Assembly: GCA_910577755.1 (NCBI GenBank)
Contig: CAJTNL010000011.1
Location: forward strand, 10,934-74,933
Length of the DNA: 64,000 nucleotides
Reading direction: 5' to 3'
Source: an uncultured Eubacteriales bacterium
GTDB lineage: Bacteria > Bacillota > Clostridia > Oscillospirales > Acutalibacteraceae
Shown: piece by piece, positions 18,641-26,890 of the stretch
Layout: each line of letters begins with the position of its first letter
Position numbering within the stretch: position 1 is the first letter of the stretch
Notes under the pieces: model-generated
Database searches by the model: none
What the model was told of the DNA's origin: nothing
Seen by the model: the letters and a program-made list of their open reading frames with translations, nothing else
Made by a program: the position numbers and the translations under genes

Positions 18641-20878
18641 ATGCCGCCTAAAAAGAGAAATACTCAACCTAAACGTAATAGTTCCAGTGTGAAAGGAATC
18701 ATTGAAGGAGCTGGTGAGGTAGTTGCACAGCCTATTACTCATACATTGGAAAAAAATTATATGCCTTATGCTATGAGTGTTATTATGTCACGTGCAATTC
18801 CAGAAATTGACGGTTTTAAACCGTCGCATCGGAAATTGTTATTTACAATGTATAAAATGGGACTTTTAGGTTCTGCAAGAACTAAATCTGCAAATATTGT
18901 AGGACAAACCATGAAGCTTAATCCTCATGGTGATTCGGCAATTTATGATACCATGGTGCGTTTAAGCAGAGGTTATGAAGCTTTGCTCCATCCTTATATA
19001 GACTCAAAAGGTAACTTTGGTAAATATTATTCCCGTGATATGGCGTGGGCAGCTTCCCGTTATACTGAGGCGAGGCTTGATGCTATCTGTCAGGAGCTAT
19101 TTCGTGATATAGATAAAGATACAGTGGATTTTGTTGATAATTATGATAATACCATGAAGGAACCAACCCTGCTACCTGCTAGTTATCCATCGGTATTGGT
19201 CAATGCAAATACTGGAATTGCCGTTGGTATGGCAAGCTCTATTAGTCCATTTAATTTAGAGGAAGTTTGTCAAACCACGATTGCCTATATAAAAAATCAA
19301 GATCACGATATTGCCACAACCTTGTTAGCGCCGGATTTTCCTGGCGGCGGTCAAATTGTGTATGATAAACAGGTCATTGACAACATTTATCAAACGGGTC
19401 GCGGTAGTATTCGGGTGCGTTCCCGTTATACTTACGATCCATCGGTAAATTGTATTGATATTACACAAATTCCGCCTACAACTACGATTGAAGTTATTGT
19501 TGAAAAAATTGTAGATTTAGTAAAGCAAGGAAAAATTAAGGAGATTTCAGATATTCGTGATGAAACCGGCTTAGAGGGCTTGAAAATTACTATTGATTTA
19601 AAACGTGGTACCGATCCTGAAAAGCTTATGCAGCGTTTATACAAAATGACTACGTTGGAGGATAGTTTTTCTTGTAATTTTAATGTATTGGTGGCCGGTG
19701 TGCCTCGTGTAATGGGAATAAGGCAGTTGTTGGAGGAATGGGTAGCGTTTCGTATTGAATGTGTGCGTCGCAGAACATCTTATGACTTAAATAAAAAGCA
19801 GGATAAGCTGCATTTACTCAAAGGTTTGCAGGCTATTTTGTTAGATATTGATAAAGCCGTATTCATTATACGTAATACAGAAGAGGAAACAGAAGTGGTT
19901 CCAAATCTAATGGTAGGTTTTCATATTGACCAAATTCAGGCAGATTATGTTGCTGAAATTAAATTGCGTCATTTAAATCGCGAATATATTTTAAAGCGTA
20001 CGGAGGAAATTACGCAGCTGGATCGAGAAATTGCAGTATTACAAGAAATTTTAGCAAGTAAAGAAAAAATTAAACAAATTATTATAACTGAGCTAATAAA
20101 TGTGATGAAAAAATACGCTCAGCCGCGCCATAGCATGTTACTATATGCTGATGAAATTGAAGAGATTAATGTAGAGGAGCAGATACCAAATTATCCTGTA
20201 CATCTTTTCTTTACAAAAGAAGGTTATTTTAAAAAAATTACGCCTCAATCTTTACGTATGAGCGGAGAGCAAAAGCTGAAAGAAGGTGACAAAATTACGG
20301 AGCAGCTTGAGGCGACCAATCATACGGATTTGCTGTTTTTTACTAATCGTGCAACAGTATACAAAACAAAGGCAAGTGAGTTTAGCGACACAAAAGCCAG
20401 TGTGCTGGGAGATTATGTAGCGGCTAAATTAGGGATGAGAGAAGATGAGTCGGCTGTTTCAATGATTGCAATTCAACAATATGAGGGCTTTATAATTTTC
20501 CTTTTTGAAAATGGAAAAATTGTTAAGATTGACATAAAAGCTTATTTAACCAAAACAAACCGCAAAAAATTAATTGGCGCTTATAGTGACAAATCTCCTT
20601 TATTTGCAATGTTTTATTGTAAAGAGGAATGTGAAATTTTGTTGACAACTACCGAGGGAAGAATGTTACTTGTAAATACAGCTCAATTGCAGATTAAAAC
20701 AACACGTTCTGCACAAGGGGTAGCGTGTATTACATTAAAGAGAAATAAAGCTCTTGTCAATGCAAAGGTTTATCAAGAAGGCGCGATTGCAAACGCTGAC
20801 CGTTACCGAAAAAATATTCCGTCTATCGGTGTAATGCCTCCGGTAGAAGAACCGGAAATTGAACAGCTCAAGCTATAA
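18641..20878 (+). CDS. parC: Type IIA DNA topoisomerase subunit A (divergent ParC/GyrA-like)
   Basis: A 745-residue breakage-reunion subunit. Visible are the start of the winged-helix domain (MSRAIPEIDGFKPSHRK), NPHGDSAIYDTMVRLSR and the catalytic tyrosine in SRYTEARL (about residue 141). The usual acidic/Gly stretch before the catalytic tyrosine is replaced by YYSRDMAWA. The region after residue 480 resembles a shortened beta-pinwheel domain, without a GyrA-box. It starts 31 bases after the B subunit, so the pair is an operon. Its lysine-rich N-terminal 15 residues are an extension. Confidence 0.87.
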   Translation: MPPKKRNTQPKRNSSSVKGIIEGAGEVVAQPITHTLEKNYMPYAMSVIMSRAIPEIDGFKPSHRKLLFTMYKMGLLGSARTKSANIVGQTMKLNPHGDSAIYDTMVRLSRGYEALLHPYIDSKGNFGKYYSRDMAWAASRYTEARLDAICQELFRDIDKDTVDFVDNYDNTMKEPTLLPASYPSVLVNANTGIAVGMASSISPFNLEEVCQTTIAYIKNQDHDIATTLLAPDFPGGGQIVYDKQVIDNIYQTGRGSIRVRSRYTYDPSVNCIDITQIPPTTTIEVIVEKIVDLVKQGKIKEISDIRDETGLEGLKITIDLKRGTDPEKLMQRLYKMTTLEDSFSCNFNVLVAGVPRVMGIRQLLEEWVAFRIECVRRRTSYDLNKKQDKLHLLKGLQAILLDIDKAVFIIRNTEEETEVVPNLMVGFHIDQIQADYVAEIKLRHLNREYILKRTEEITQLDREIAVLQEILASKEKIKQIIITELINVMKKYAQPRHSMLLYADEIEEINVEEQIPNYPVHLFFTKEGYFKKITPQSLRMSGEQKLKEGDKITEQLEATNHTDLLFFTNRATVYKTKASEFSDTKASVLGDYVAAKLGMREDESAVSMIAIQQYEGFIIFLFENGKIVKIDIKAYLTKTNRKKLIGAYSDKSPLFAMFYCKEECEILLTTTEGRMLLVNTAQLQIKTTRSAQGVACITLKRNKALVNAKVYQEGAIANADRYRKNIPSIGVMPPVEEPEIEQLKL

Positions 20879-21023
20879 AAAAACCGTTAATGCAATGCCA
20901 ATAGCAAAACAATAACGGTAGGCTTAAAACGGCAAACGCATTGAATTCGTTTTTGCCTAGATGTATTTTTTCCGGTATAGGCTGCTTTATGCAAAAAATA
21001 ATTTAAAACATGTAAAAAGTATG

Positions 21024-21052
21024 TTGAAAAATTTTCGAGAATGTGTTATTAT
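21024..21052 (+). promoter_or_regulatory. Sigma-A promoter of secG
   Basis: TTGAAA and TATTAT are separated by exactly 17 bases, 39 bases before the secG start. Upstream, a stem GGCAAACG/CGTTTTTGCC at about 20931-20957, followed by a T-rich stretch, may end the topoisomerase transcript. Confidence 0.6.
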
Positions 21053-21090
21053 GGACAAAGTTATTAAATGAATCGACTCGGAGGTATTAC

Positions 21091-21360
21091 ATGGGAGCTT
21101 TAGAACTGGGGTTCGGTATAGTATTGCTGATTTTTGCTGTCGGTATTATTGCATTAGTTCTTCTTCAGGAGGGGCAGCAACAGAATCAGAATCAGGTTGA
21201 AGGAGGAAGGTCTTCTTCTGATACATTTTTGTCTAAAAATAAGGGACGTACGATAGATGCTTTTCTTTCCAGATGGACAACAGTAATTGCGCTTGGTTTT
21301 TTTGTATTTGTAATTGTGTTAAATGCAATTATATTCTTTACTACAGGCAATGCCAGCTAA
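21091..21360 (+). CDS. secG: Preprotein translocase subunit SecG
   Basis: An 89-residue membrane protein that aids SecYEG-mediated export. Two membrane helices (about 6-26 and 63-85) flank a cytoplasmic loop with Gln/Asn repeats, and LLQEGQQQNQ plus FLSKNKGRTIDAFLSR are typical of SecG. The ATG at 21091 has CGGAGG upstream; an in-frame ATG 48 bases earlier lies inside the promoter region. It precedes rnr, the usual Firmicute order. Confidence 0.93.
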   Translation: MGALELGFGIVLLIFAVGIIALVLLQEGQQQNQNQVEGGRSSSDTFLSKNKGRTIDAFLSRWTTVIALGFFVFVIVLNAIIFFTTGNAS

Positions 21361-21376
21361 TCATTTATGTATAATT

Positions 21377-21411
21377 CTCGTTTGGCATTATGCTAAGCGG
21401 GTTTTTTTATT
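21377..21411 (+). terminator. Terminator after secG
   Basis: CTCGTTTGGC/GCTAAGCGGG form a 10-bp stem with three wobbles and an ATTAT loop, followed by seven T residues. Confidence 0.85.
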
Positions 21412-21490
21412 ATGTGCAATGATTGTTTTGAATAGAATTGTATAAATAATAGCCGGCAGGTTAAAGTTATAAATAAAGGCAGGTAGAACT

Positions 21491-23623
21491 ATGACCATAG
21501 AGGATATGAAAACTAGAATTTTAAATACATTACAAAAAGAGCGTAATCCGCTGCCATACAAAGAACTTTTAGCAAAGTCTCGTTTATCAAAGGATGAGGA
21601 TTGTTTTGCGGATGTGTTATCGGCAATGCGACAAGAGGAACTGATTTCTATAGATTATAAACAAATTGTTTCTTTGGTGTTTGGAGAACTGCGCGCTCGT
21701 ATAACCTCTTTATCTAAAGGCTTTGCTTTTGCCAGACCAGAAGAGGGTCTTGGCGATTTTTTTATACATGGCAGTAACTTAAAAGATGCTATGCTAAACG
21801 ATGTTGTTATTTTAACCAATATTACGGAATCGGAACGAGGAAGAAGTGCTGAGGTCAAAGAAATTGTAGCGGAAGGTAGCAGATATACTACAGGCATACT
21901 TGTCTATAATGAGGGATATTGGGAATTTGCGGCTGATGTACCGATTCGTTATGGGTTACAGGTAAACAAAAATACTTTAAATGGTGCACAAATTGGAGAT
22001 AAAGTATACGCACATATTACACGTAATCCGCGTAATCACAAATTAGTTGCAAATATTGTAAAGGTGTTTGGTAAAGCAAGCAGCGCACGGGTATGCGCTG
22101 ATGCCATTGTAGAGCAAAACGGCATACGTATGCAATTTCCAGAAGAAGTATTGGCAGAAGCAAGAGCTATCGCTGCCCGTGGTGTGACACAGGAGGATTT
22201 TGTAGGCAGAATAGACTTGCGTAATGAAGCAATTTTTACCATTGACAGTGCTAGCGCAAAAGATTTGGATGATGCAATTTCATGCAAAAAAACAGAGAAT
22301 GGCTTTGAGCTGGGCGTGCATATAGCTGATGTCTCTCACTATGTGAAAGAGGGCAGTTGTATGGATGCTGAAGCACAATTGAGAGCTACTTCTGTTTATT
22401 TTGCAGATCGTGTAATTCCAATGTTACCGCCGGAGATTTCAGATGGGGTGTGCTCGTTAACACCGGATAGTGACAAACTAGCTTTTTCGGCCCTGATTCA
22501 AGTTGATATGACTGGCATGATTACCAGTTACCGTTTTGAAAAATCGATTATTAGAACAAAGGTGCGTGGTGTATATAGTGAGGTCAATGAGATTTTTGCA
22601 GGTACAGCAACACAAGATTTGCTGGATAAGTATAAACCAGTTATGTCAGGTCTTATGACAGCAAGAGAAATGGCCGTCGTTACAAAGGAACGCTCCAAAC
22701 AGAACGGAGCAATGGAGTTGGAAAGCAATGAACCTAAGTTTACATTAAATGAAGATGGTATATGTATTGACGTAGAACCGCGGCAAACAGGTGAATCGGA
22801 ACAAATGATTGAACAATTGATGGTGACAGCTAATCAAGCGGCAGCTAAATTGGCAGAAAAAGAGCATTTACCTTTTGTATACCGTATACATGAAAATCCA
22901 AAATCTTTGAAGATTGAGCTATTGATTGATTTACTTTCATCTTTGGGTTTAAATTTTTCAGGCATTAAGAAGGCAAACCCAACAACAGCTGAGTTTTCTG
23001 CCATTTTAGATCAAGCTGTGGGTACACCTGCGCAAAAGGTAGTTTCTCACCAAATTTTGAGAACTATGGAAAAGGCGAGGTATTCTACAGATCCAGTAGG
23101 TCACTTTGGTTTAGCTTTAGCAGACTATTGTCATTACACCTCACCGATCCGCCGATATCCAGATACGGCGATTCATCGTATTTTAACAGCATTTATCAAC
23201 AAAAAAGGAAAGAATTACATTCAGGAACATTATACATCTTATGCACAAGATGCGGCGGTGAACTCTTCCGAAGCAGAAGTTAGAGCGTTGGTTGCTGAGC
23301 GTAGTGCAGAAGATTGCTACATGGCGGAATATATGTCGCAGCATATTGGCGAGCAGTTTGACGGTATTATTAGCGGTGTTACTAATCGCGGACTATTTGT
23401 ACAATTAACAAATAGTGTAGAGGGGTTTGTGTCGATAGATAGTTTTGTTGATGCAGAGTTTGAGTTTGACGGTATGATGACGCAAGTAGACCGCATTACG
23501 GGAGATAAATTGACCATTGGTATGCCCATGAGAATACAGGCGGTAGCGGCAGATATTTCATCCGGAAGAATTGATTTTATGCCGGCTTCTGAGGTAGGTA
23601 AAATAACAAAAGATCAGAGATAG
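21491..23623 (+). CDS. rnr: Ribonuclease R
   Basis: A 710-residue 3'-5' exoribonuclease that degrades structured RNA. An N-terminal winged-helix region (about 1-65) and cold-shock domains (70-230) precede the RNB domain. The RNB metal-binding aspartates lie in IDSASAKDLDDAIS (about residue 255), followed by VHIADVSHYV, PEISDGVCSL and HYTSPIRRYPD. The C-terminal S1 domain (from about 610) starts GEQFDGIISGVTNRGLFV. It lacks the long basic tail of the Escherichia coli enzyme. smpB, which often follows, is absent. Confidence 0.96.
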   Translation: MTIEDMKTRILNTLQKERNPLPYKELLAKSRLSKDEDCFADVLSAMRQEELISIDYKQIVSLVFGELRARITSLSKGFAFARPEEGLGDFFIHGSNLKDAMLNDVVILTNITESERGRSAEVKEIVAEGSRYTTGILVYNEGYWEFAADVPIRYGLQVNKNTLNGAQIGDKVYAHITRNPRNHKLVANIVKVFGKASSARVCADAIVEQNGIRMQFPEEVLAEARAIAARGVTQEDFVGRIDLRNEAIFTIDSASAKDLDDAISCKKTENGFELGVHIADVSHYVKEGSCMDAEAQLRATSVYFADRVIPMLPPEISDGVCSLTPDSDKLAFSALIQVDMTGMITSYRFEKSIIRTKVRGVYSEVNEIFAGTATQDLLDKYKPVMSGLMTAREMAVVTKERSKQNGAMELESNEPKFTLNEDGICIDVEPRQTGESEQMIEQLMVTANQAAAKLAEKEHLPFVYRIHENPKSLKIELLIDLLSSLGLNFSGIKKANPTTAEFSAILDQAVGTPAQKVVSHQILRTMEKARYSTDPVGHFGLALADYCHYTSPIRRYPDTAIHRILTAFINKKGKNYIQEHYTSYAQDAAVNSSEAEVRALVAERSAEDCYMAEYMSQHIGEQFDGIISGVTNRGLFVQLTNSVEGFVSIDSFVDAEFEFDGMMTQVDRITGDKLTIGMPMRIQAVAADISSGRIDFMPASEVGKITKDQR

Positions 23624-23732
23624 TAGCCTAATAGATATTGTTATTTCAATACTTGTTAAAAGTGGTAGTTAAATTCAGTATATTATTAGGTTCTATGTTC
23701 TGCCTTGAGCCAATATACACAGCAGATATGAT

Positions 23733-23776
23733 AAAAAGTAAACCTTGTATTATTCATAATACAAGGTTTACTTTTT
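23733..23776. terminator. Bidirectional terminator after rnr
   Basis: A perfect 21-bp inverted repeat (arms 23733-23753 and 23756-23776) begins with AAAAAG and ends with CTTTTT, giving U-tracts in both directions. The roughly 170 bases between it and the DUF2508 gene hold no gene I can see. Confidence 0.85.
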
Positions 23777-23944
23777 ATTTTACTATGTTTTATTAGCAAT
23801 ATTGATTGAGATTTTATATCATATTGTTTTTTCGTAATTTATTAATGCCGCTATATGAGGATAATTATTTTATAAGATAAGTATATTTATGGAATATTTG
23901 TCCATTCTATCAGCATAAAATATCATTGAAGGGTGGAAGCTGAT

Positions 23945-24202
23945 ATGATGAAATTTACAAATACAAATACACATGTTTTAAAACTGAGTGAACAAAAACA
24001 GCATGAACATTTGTTAGATGAAATTAGAGAAATCATACGTTTGCTTGCCTGTAATCGCCAATGGTTTCAGTTGGAAAGCAATCAGGATATGATAGAGGCG
24101 TGTATTTATGAAAATAGGGCTCTACAGGCACGTTATCGTCATTTGCTGGAGGTCGCTCAACAAGAGGGAATCACCGTGCCGCCTTTTGAAACATATTTTT
24201 AA
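23945..24202 (+). CDS. DUF2508 (YaaL-like) small protein
   Basis: An 85-residue, mostly helical protein that matches the YaaL/DUF2508 pattern: a central segment with alternating charged and hydrophobic residues ending in MIEACIYENRALQARYRHLL. Its position immediately upstream of bofA mirrors yaaL-bofA in Bacillus, which supports the call. ATG at 23945 or 23948 is preferred, with GAAGGGTGG upstream; a GTG four codons earlier overlaps that site. Molecular role unknown; no membrane segment. Confidence 0.75.
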   Translation: MMKFTNTNTHVLKLSEQKQHEHLLDEIREIIRLLACNRQWFQLESNQDMIEACIYENRALQARYRHLLEVAQQEGITVPPFETYF

Positions 24203-24222
24203 TATAAGAAAGGGGATTCAGT

Positions 24223-24486
24223 GTGCGGATTTTCATTGGTATTTTGATTACGCTGGGCGTGTTCACAGCTTTAGTACTGGTACAAGTGATTGCAAAAACG
24301 AAAAAACCAGTTCAAAAAACGCTGATAAGCATTTGTGTGGGACTTGGCGCCTTATTGGCTGTTAATTTATCAGGTTATGTTACAGGCGTGCATTTGCCGC
24401 TTAATCCCCTAAGCATTGGTGTTTCTGCAGTAGGGGGAATTCCTGGTGTTACTACAATGCTATTGCTGAATTTATTATTTCTTTAA
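24223..24486 (+). CDS. bofA: Pro-sigma-K processing inhibitor BofA family protein
   Basis: An 87-residue membrane protein of two or three hydrophobic segments (about 3-22, 27-47, 67-87). The GYVTGVHLPLNPLSIGVSAV region with its conserved Asn-Pro is characteristic of BofA. In Bacillus it restrains the SpoIVFB protease that activates sigma-K in the mother cell; in clostridia the timing may differ. Starts with GTG; AAAGGGGA lies seven bases before it. Placed 20 bases after the DUF2508 gene, so probably co-transcribed. Confidence 0.88.
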   Translation: MRIFIGILITLGVFTALVLVQVIAKTKKPVQKTLISICVGLGALLAVNLSGYVTGVHLPLNPLSIGVSAVGGIPGVTTMLLLNLLFL

Positions 24487-24514
24487 TGTGGTTTAAAAAA
24501 AATTTCTATTTTTT

Positions 24515-24544
24515 GTATAAACAAAATAAAATCTGCCCATTCTG
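24515..24544 (+). promoter_or_regulatory. Possible forespore (sigma-F/G-like) promoter of spoIIR
   Basis: GTATA at 24515-24519 and CATTCTG at 24538-24544 are separated by 18 bases, near the sigma-G consensus and overlapping the sigma-F one. spoIIR is sigma-F dependent in Bacillus, which makes the position meaningful, but the -10 match is imperfect. Confidence 0.3.
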
Positions 24545-24579
24545 TTACTAACAATTTTAAGCAGAAAGAGGTTTTATTT

Positions 24580-25203
24580 ATGTTTAAATTTCGATACATA
24601 GAAAAGGCGGTACTGGTAGGGTTTGTGATTGCATTGTTATTTTTCTTTACCGGATTTACGGCGTTTGCCGCACAATGTGAGCAAATTCCGAATGAAGTAT
24701 TTCGTCTGCATGTATTGGCAAATTCAGATTCTGAAGAAGACCAAGCATTAAAGTTAAAGGTTAGAGATCGTTTGCTTGCTGAAACGGGAGCGCTGTTTGG
24801 CAGCTGTATGACAAAAGTCGAAGCTATGGATACGGCAAAAGGAAACCTTGCCTTATTACAACAAGCGGCACAGGATGTAATTGAAAAAGAGGGTTATTTT
24901 TATCCGGTTACTATAGAGGTGGATAATATTTTTTTTGAGAACAGACAGTATGATGAGATTACTATGCCGGCAGGTCAGTATGACGCATTGAAAGTTAGCA
25001 TTGGGAAAGGAGAAGGAAAGAATTGGTGGTGTGTGCTCTTTCCGGCTATGTGTTTGCCGGTAGCGCAAAAATATGATGGGATGCTACAGTTGGAGGATGT
25101 GCTATCTGACCAGCAGATGCAGGCAGTAGAGGGTAATCAATATGAAATAAAGTTCAAATCAGTGGAGATTTATGAAACGATTAAAAGTTGGTTTACGTGG
25201 TAA
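24580..25203 (+). CDS. spoIIR: Stage II sporulation protein R
   Basis: A 207-residue signalling protein made in the forespore and exported to trigger SpoIIGA-dependent processing of pro-sigma-E in the mother cell. A hydrophobic segment at residues 9-30, ending FAAQ, is a signal or anchor. The conserved core begins IPNEVFRLHVLANSDSEEDQ and includes KLKVRDRLL and GKNWWCVLFPAMCLP. ATG preceded by AAAGAGG. Follows bofA by 93 bases. It marks the organism as a probable spore former. Confidence 0.95.
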   Translation: MFKFRYIEKAVLVGFVIALLFFFTGFTAFAAQCEQIPNEVFRLHVLANSDSEEDQALKLKVRDRLLAETGALFGSCMTKVEAMDTAKGNLALLQQAAQDVIEKEGYFYPVTIEVDNIFFENRQYDEITMPAGQYDALKVSIGKGEGKNWWCVLFPAMCLPVAQKYDGMLQLEDVLSDQQMQAVEGNQYEIKFKSVEIYETIKSWFTW

Positions 25204-25455
25204 CTGAAATAAGTGATAAAACAAAGCGGTACATTACTAGTTTTTCTTACTTTATAAACTATAAAAATTTTTGTACAACCAGTTTATTTATTGTGATGAT
25301 TGTAAACAATACAAGATGTGAATTTAGCCAAAGAGTTGATAAAAAAGTAGGCGGCAAAGAGCATTAACGCTCTTGATTTAGTACCGTTTAATGGGACATG
25401 TTCTATTGGATTTAACTGGATGTATTGCTTATTGTGGTGAATTATATAAAAGAGA

Positions 25456-25486
25456 GAAAGTAGACACTGTTTTAGTGTCTACTTTC
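25456..25486. terminator. Hairpin between convergent spoIIR and the cysteine-rich gene
   Basis: GAAAGTAGACACT/AGTGTCTACTTTC form a perfect 13-bp stem with a GTTTT loop. On the minus strand it is followed by TCTCTTTTATA, so it best serves the gene at 25551-26357; the plus-strand tail is weaker. The 250 bases between spoIIR and this hairpin show only a small stem (AAGAGC/GCTCTT at 25367-25384). Confidence 0.7.
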
Positions 25487-25550
25487 TTCGGTAATTTACG
25501 TTTTAACGTTTACACATTTTATTAAACGATATATGATAGCGCAATTGGTA

Positions 25551-26357
25551 CTATTCACAGCCGCAGTTTGTTCCAGTGTTTTCTCCTACTTTTGGAGGGA
25601 AGAATTCATCGGTTGGGAACTCGATTCTGCGGAATAATTCGCATGGATTATCAGAAGTTGTGACACATTCTTTTCCTGGGATACAGAAGTCGTATGCAGG
25701 AATCAACATTTGAACGTTTCTGGTAATCTGTACAATTGTGAATAAACCAATGGTTACATATACACATTTTGCTCTATGACCAGTTTCAAATTCACCGCCA
25801 TATCGTTTGCAAATACACTCAGGAATGCGGCAGCAACTGTCACAGCAAGGGTTACAATCGCAAACGCGAGCGGCTAACGCAATTGGTTCTGCTACTTGCA
25901 CAGTTGCTTTTGGTAAAACTGTCGTACAGGATTGATTATCTAAATCATCTAGATCGTAATCTGAGCTAAACATTTTTACGTTGCCTTCACTGCCGTACAA
26001 AATTACTTTTTTGTTAAAAATTGCGATGCCGTTTACAGGAATAGGTCCAGTCGCCGGAGCGCAGAATACATCCACGCATACATCAAAGAAAAAGGTCATG
26101 TCTACAGAATAAAATCCTTTGTTAAATGGCACCGGCTCTAAATCAATATAAACAGTAATTACTTCAACATTTCTTAATCTTACATTTACAGCGTCTTCTA
26201 TTAAACATTGTTTTTCTGTTGTAAAATACACACGTAAATCTTCTAAACAATCTTTATCACAACAGCTGTCGTATACACGCATTGCATCAATGCATACCGC
26301 TTCTTTAAAACCTTCCGGAGTTCTGCCATCATTTATACAATATTCTTGTTCTGCCAT
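25551..26357 (-). CDS. Conserved cysteine-rich protein, possibly spore-associated
   Basis: A 268-residue protein with no signal peptide or membrane segment. I recall similar proteins in many spore-forming clostridia, usually annotated hypothetical; I know no assigned function. Conserved-looking blocks are RVYDSCCDKDCLEDLRVYF, EPVPFNKGFYSVD and KKVILYGSEGNVK. A cysteine cluster (CDCNPCCDSCCRIPECICK, around residues 166-184) and a Cys-Gly-Cys end suggest metal binding or disulfide cross-linking, as in spore coat proteins. GGAGGAG sits six bases before the ATG. Neighbouring bofA and spoIIR fit a spore link, but that is inference. Transcribed alone. Confidence 0.8.
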   Translation of the reverse strand: MAEQEYCINDGRTPEGFKEAVCIDAMRVYDSCCDKDCLEDLRVYFTTEKQCLIEDAVNVRLRNVEVITVYIDLEPVPFNKGFYSVDMTFFFDVCVDVFCAPATGPIPVNGIAIFNKKVILYGSEGNVKMFSSDYDLDDLDNQSCTTVLPKATVQVAEPIALAARVCDCNPCCDSCCRIPECICKRYGGEFETGHRAKCVYVTIGLFTIVQITRNVQMLIPAYDFCIPGKECVTTSDNPCELFRRIEFPTDEFFPPKVGENTGTNCGCE

Positions 26358-26520
26358 AAAATGCTCCTCCTAAACAGATTTGATTCCTTTGTTTCTATTG
26401 TTATTCTATGGCAATATATAAAATATGTTACAGTTCTATATGAATGCTTATAAGCTGTATTGCGGAAGAGTAAAAGTATTGTAAATGTATGTTTGTTTTT
26501 TGAATAGAAATTTTTACGGT

Positions 26521-26631
26521 GAAACAACCTTGTTTTATTTGAGATTAAGACGAGTCGATGAAAACTGCGCCAATAGAGTAATGAGTACTGAAACACAAAG
26601 GGACACCCTGTTAGGGTATGCTAAGAAGTGA
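26521..26631 (+). pseudogene. Remnant of a serine recombinase N-terminus
   Basis: A frame ending in TGA at 26629-26631 reads LFYLRLRRVDEN, then STETQRDTLLGYAKK. This matches the start of large serine recombinases (YLRLSRxDE, then a QRxxLxxYAK helix). The catalytic serine position is Arg here, and the frame stops after about 37 codons, so it is a dead fragment. The match is from memory of the family. Confidence 0.4.
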
Positions 26632-26674
26632 GAATTTCATATAGTTGGTGAGCATGTAAAAATTAAACTGTTAA

Positions 26675-26830
26675 TTTGATACAATCGATGCAGAATATTT
26701 GACAAAGGCAGAAACAAAGGCTACTAAGTACATTGAGCGTGACCAAAAGCCTTTTTTTATTCGAGAGATTTTGGAAGTAAGCATAAAAGAATTTTTGTAT
26801 GTAAGTAAATCTTCTGTTTATAAATTTTAA
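26675..26830 (+). pseudogene. Possible remnant of an RpiR-type regulator HTH domain
   Basis: A 51-codon frame between stops reads LTKAETKATKYIERDQK, then ILEVSIKEF and YVSKSSVYKF before TAA. This resembles the N-terminal helix-turn-helix of MurR/RpiR regulators (LTxxExxIAxYIxxN...MSIxELA...VSxSTVxRF). There is no plausible start codon with a ribosome site, and the frame ends inside the domain. Confidence 0.33.
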
Positions 26831-26890
26831 ACTGATCTAAGGTAAAATCAAGGAGTGCAGCTATGTTTTATCTTGACAAACATTATTTTT

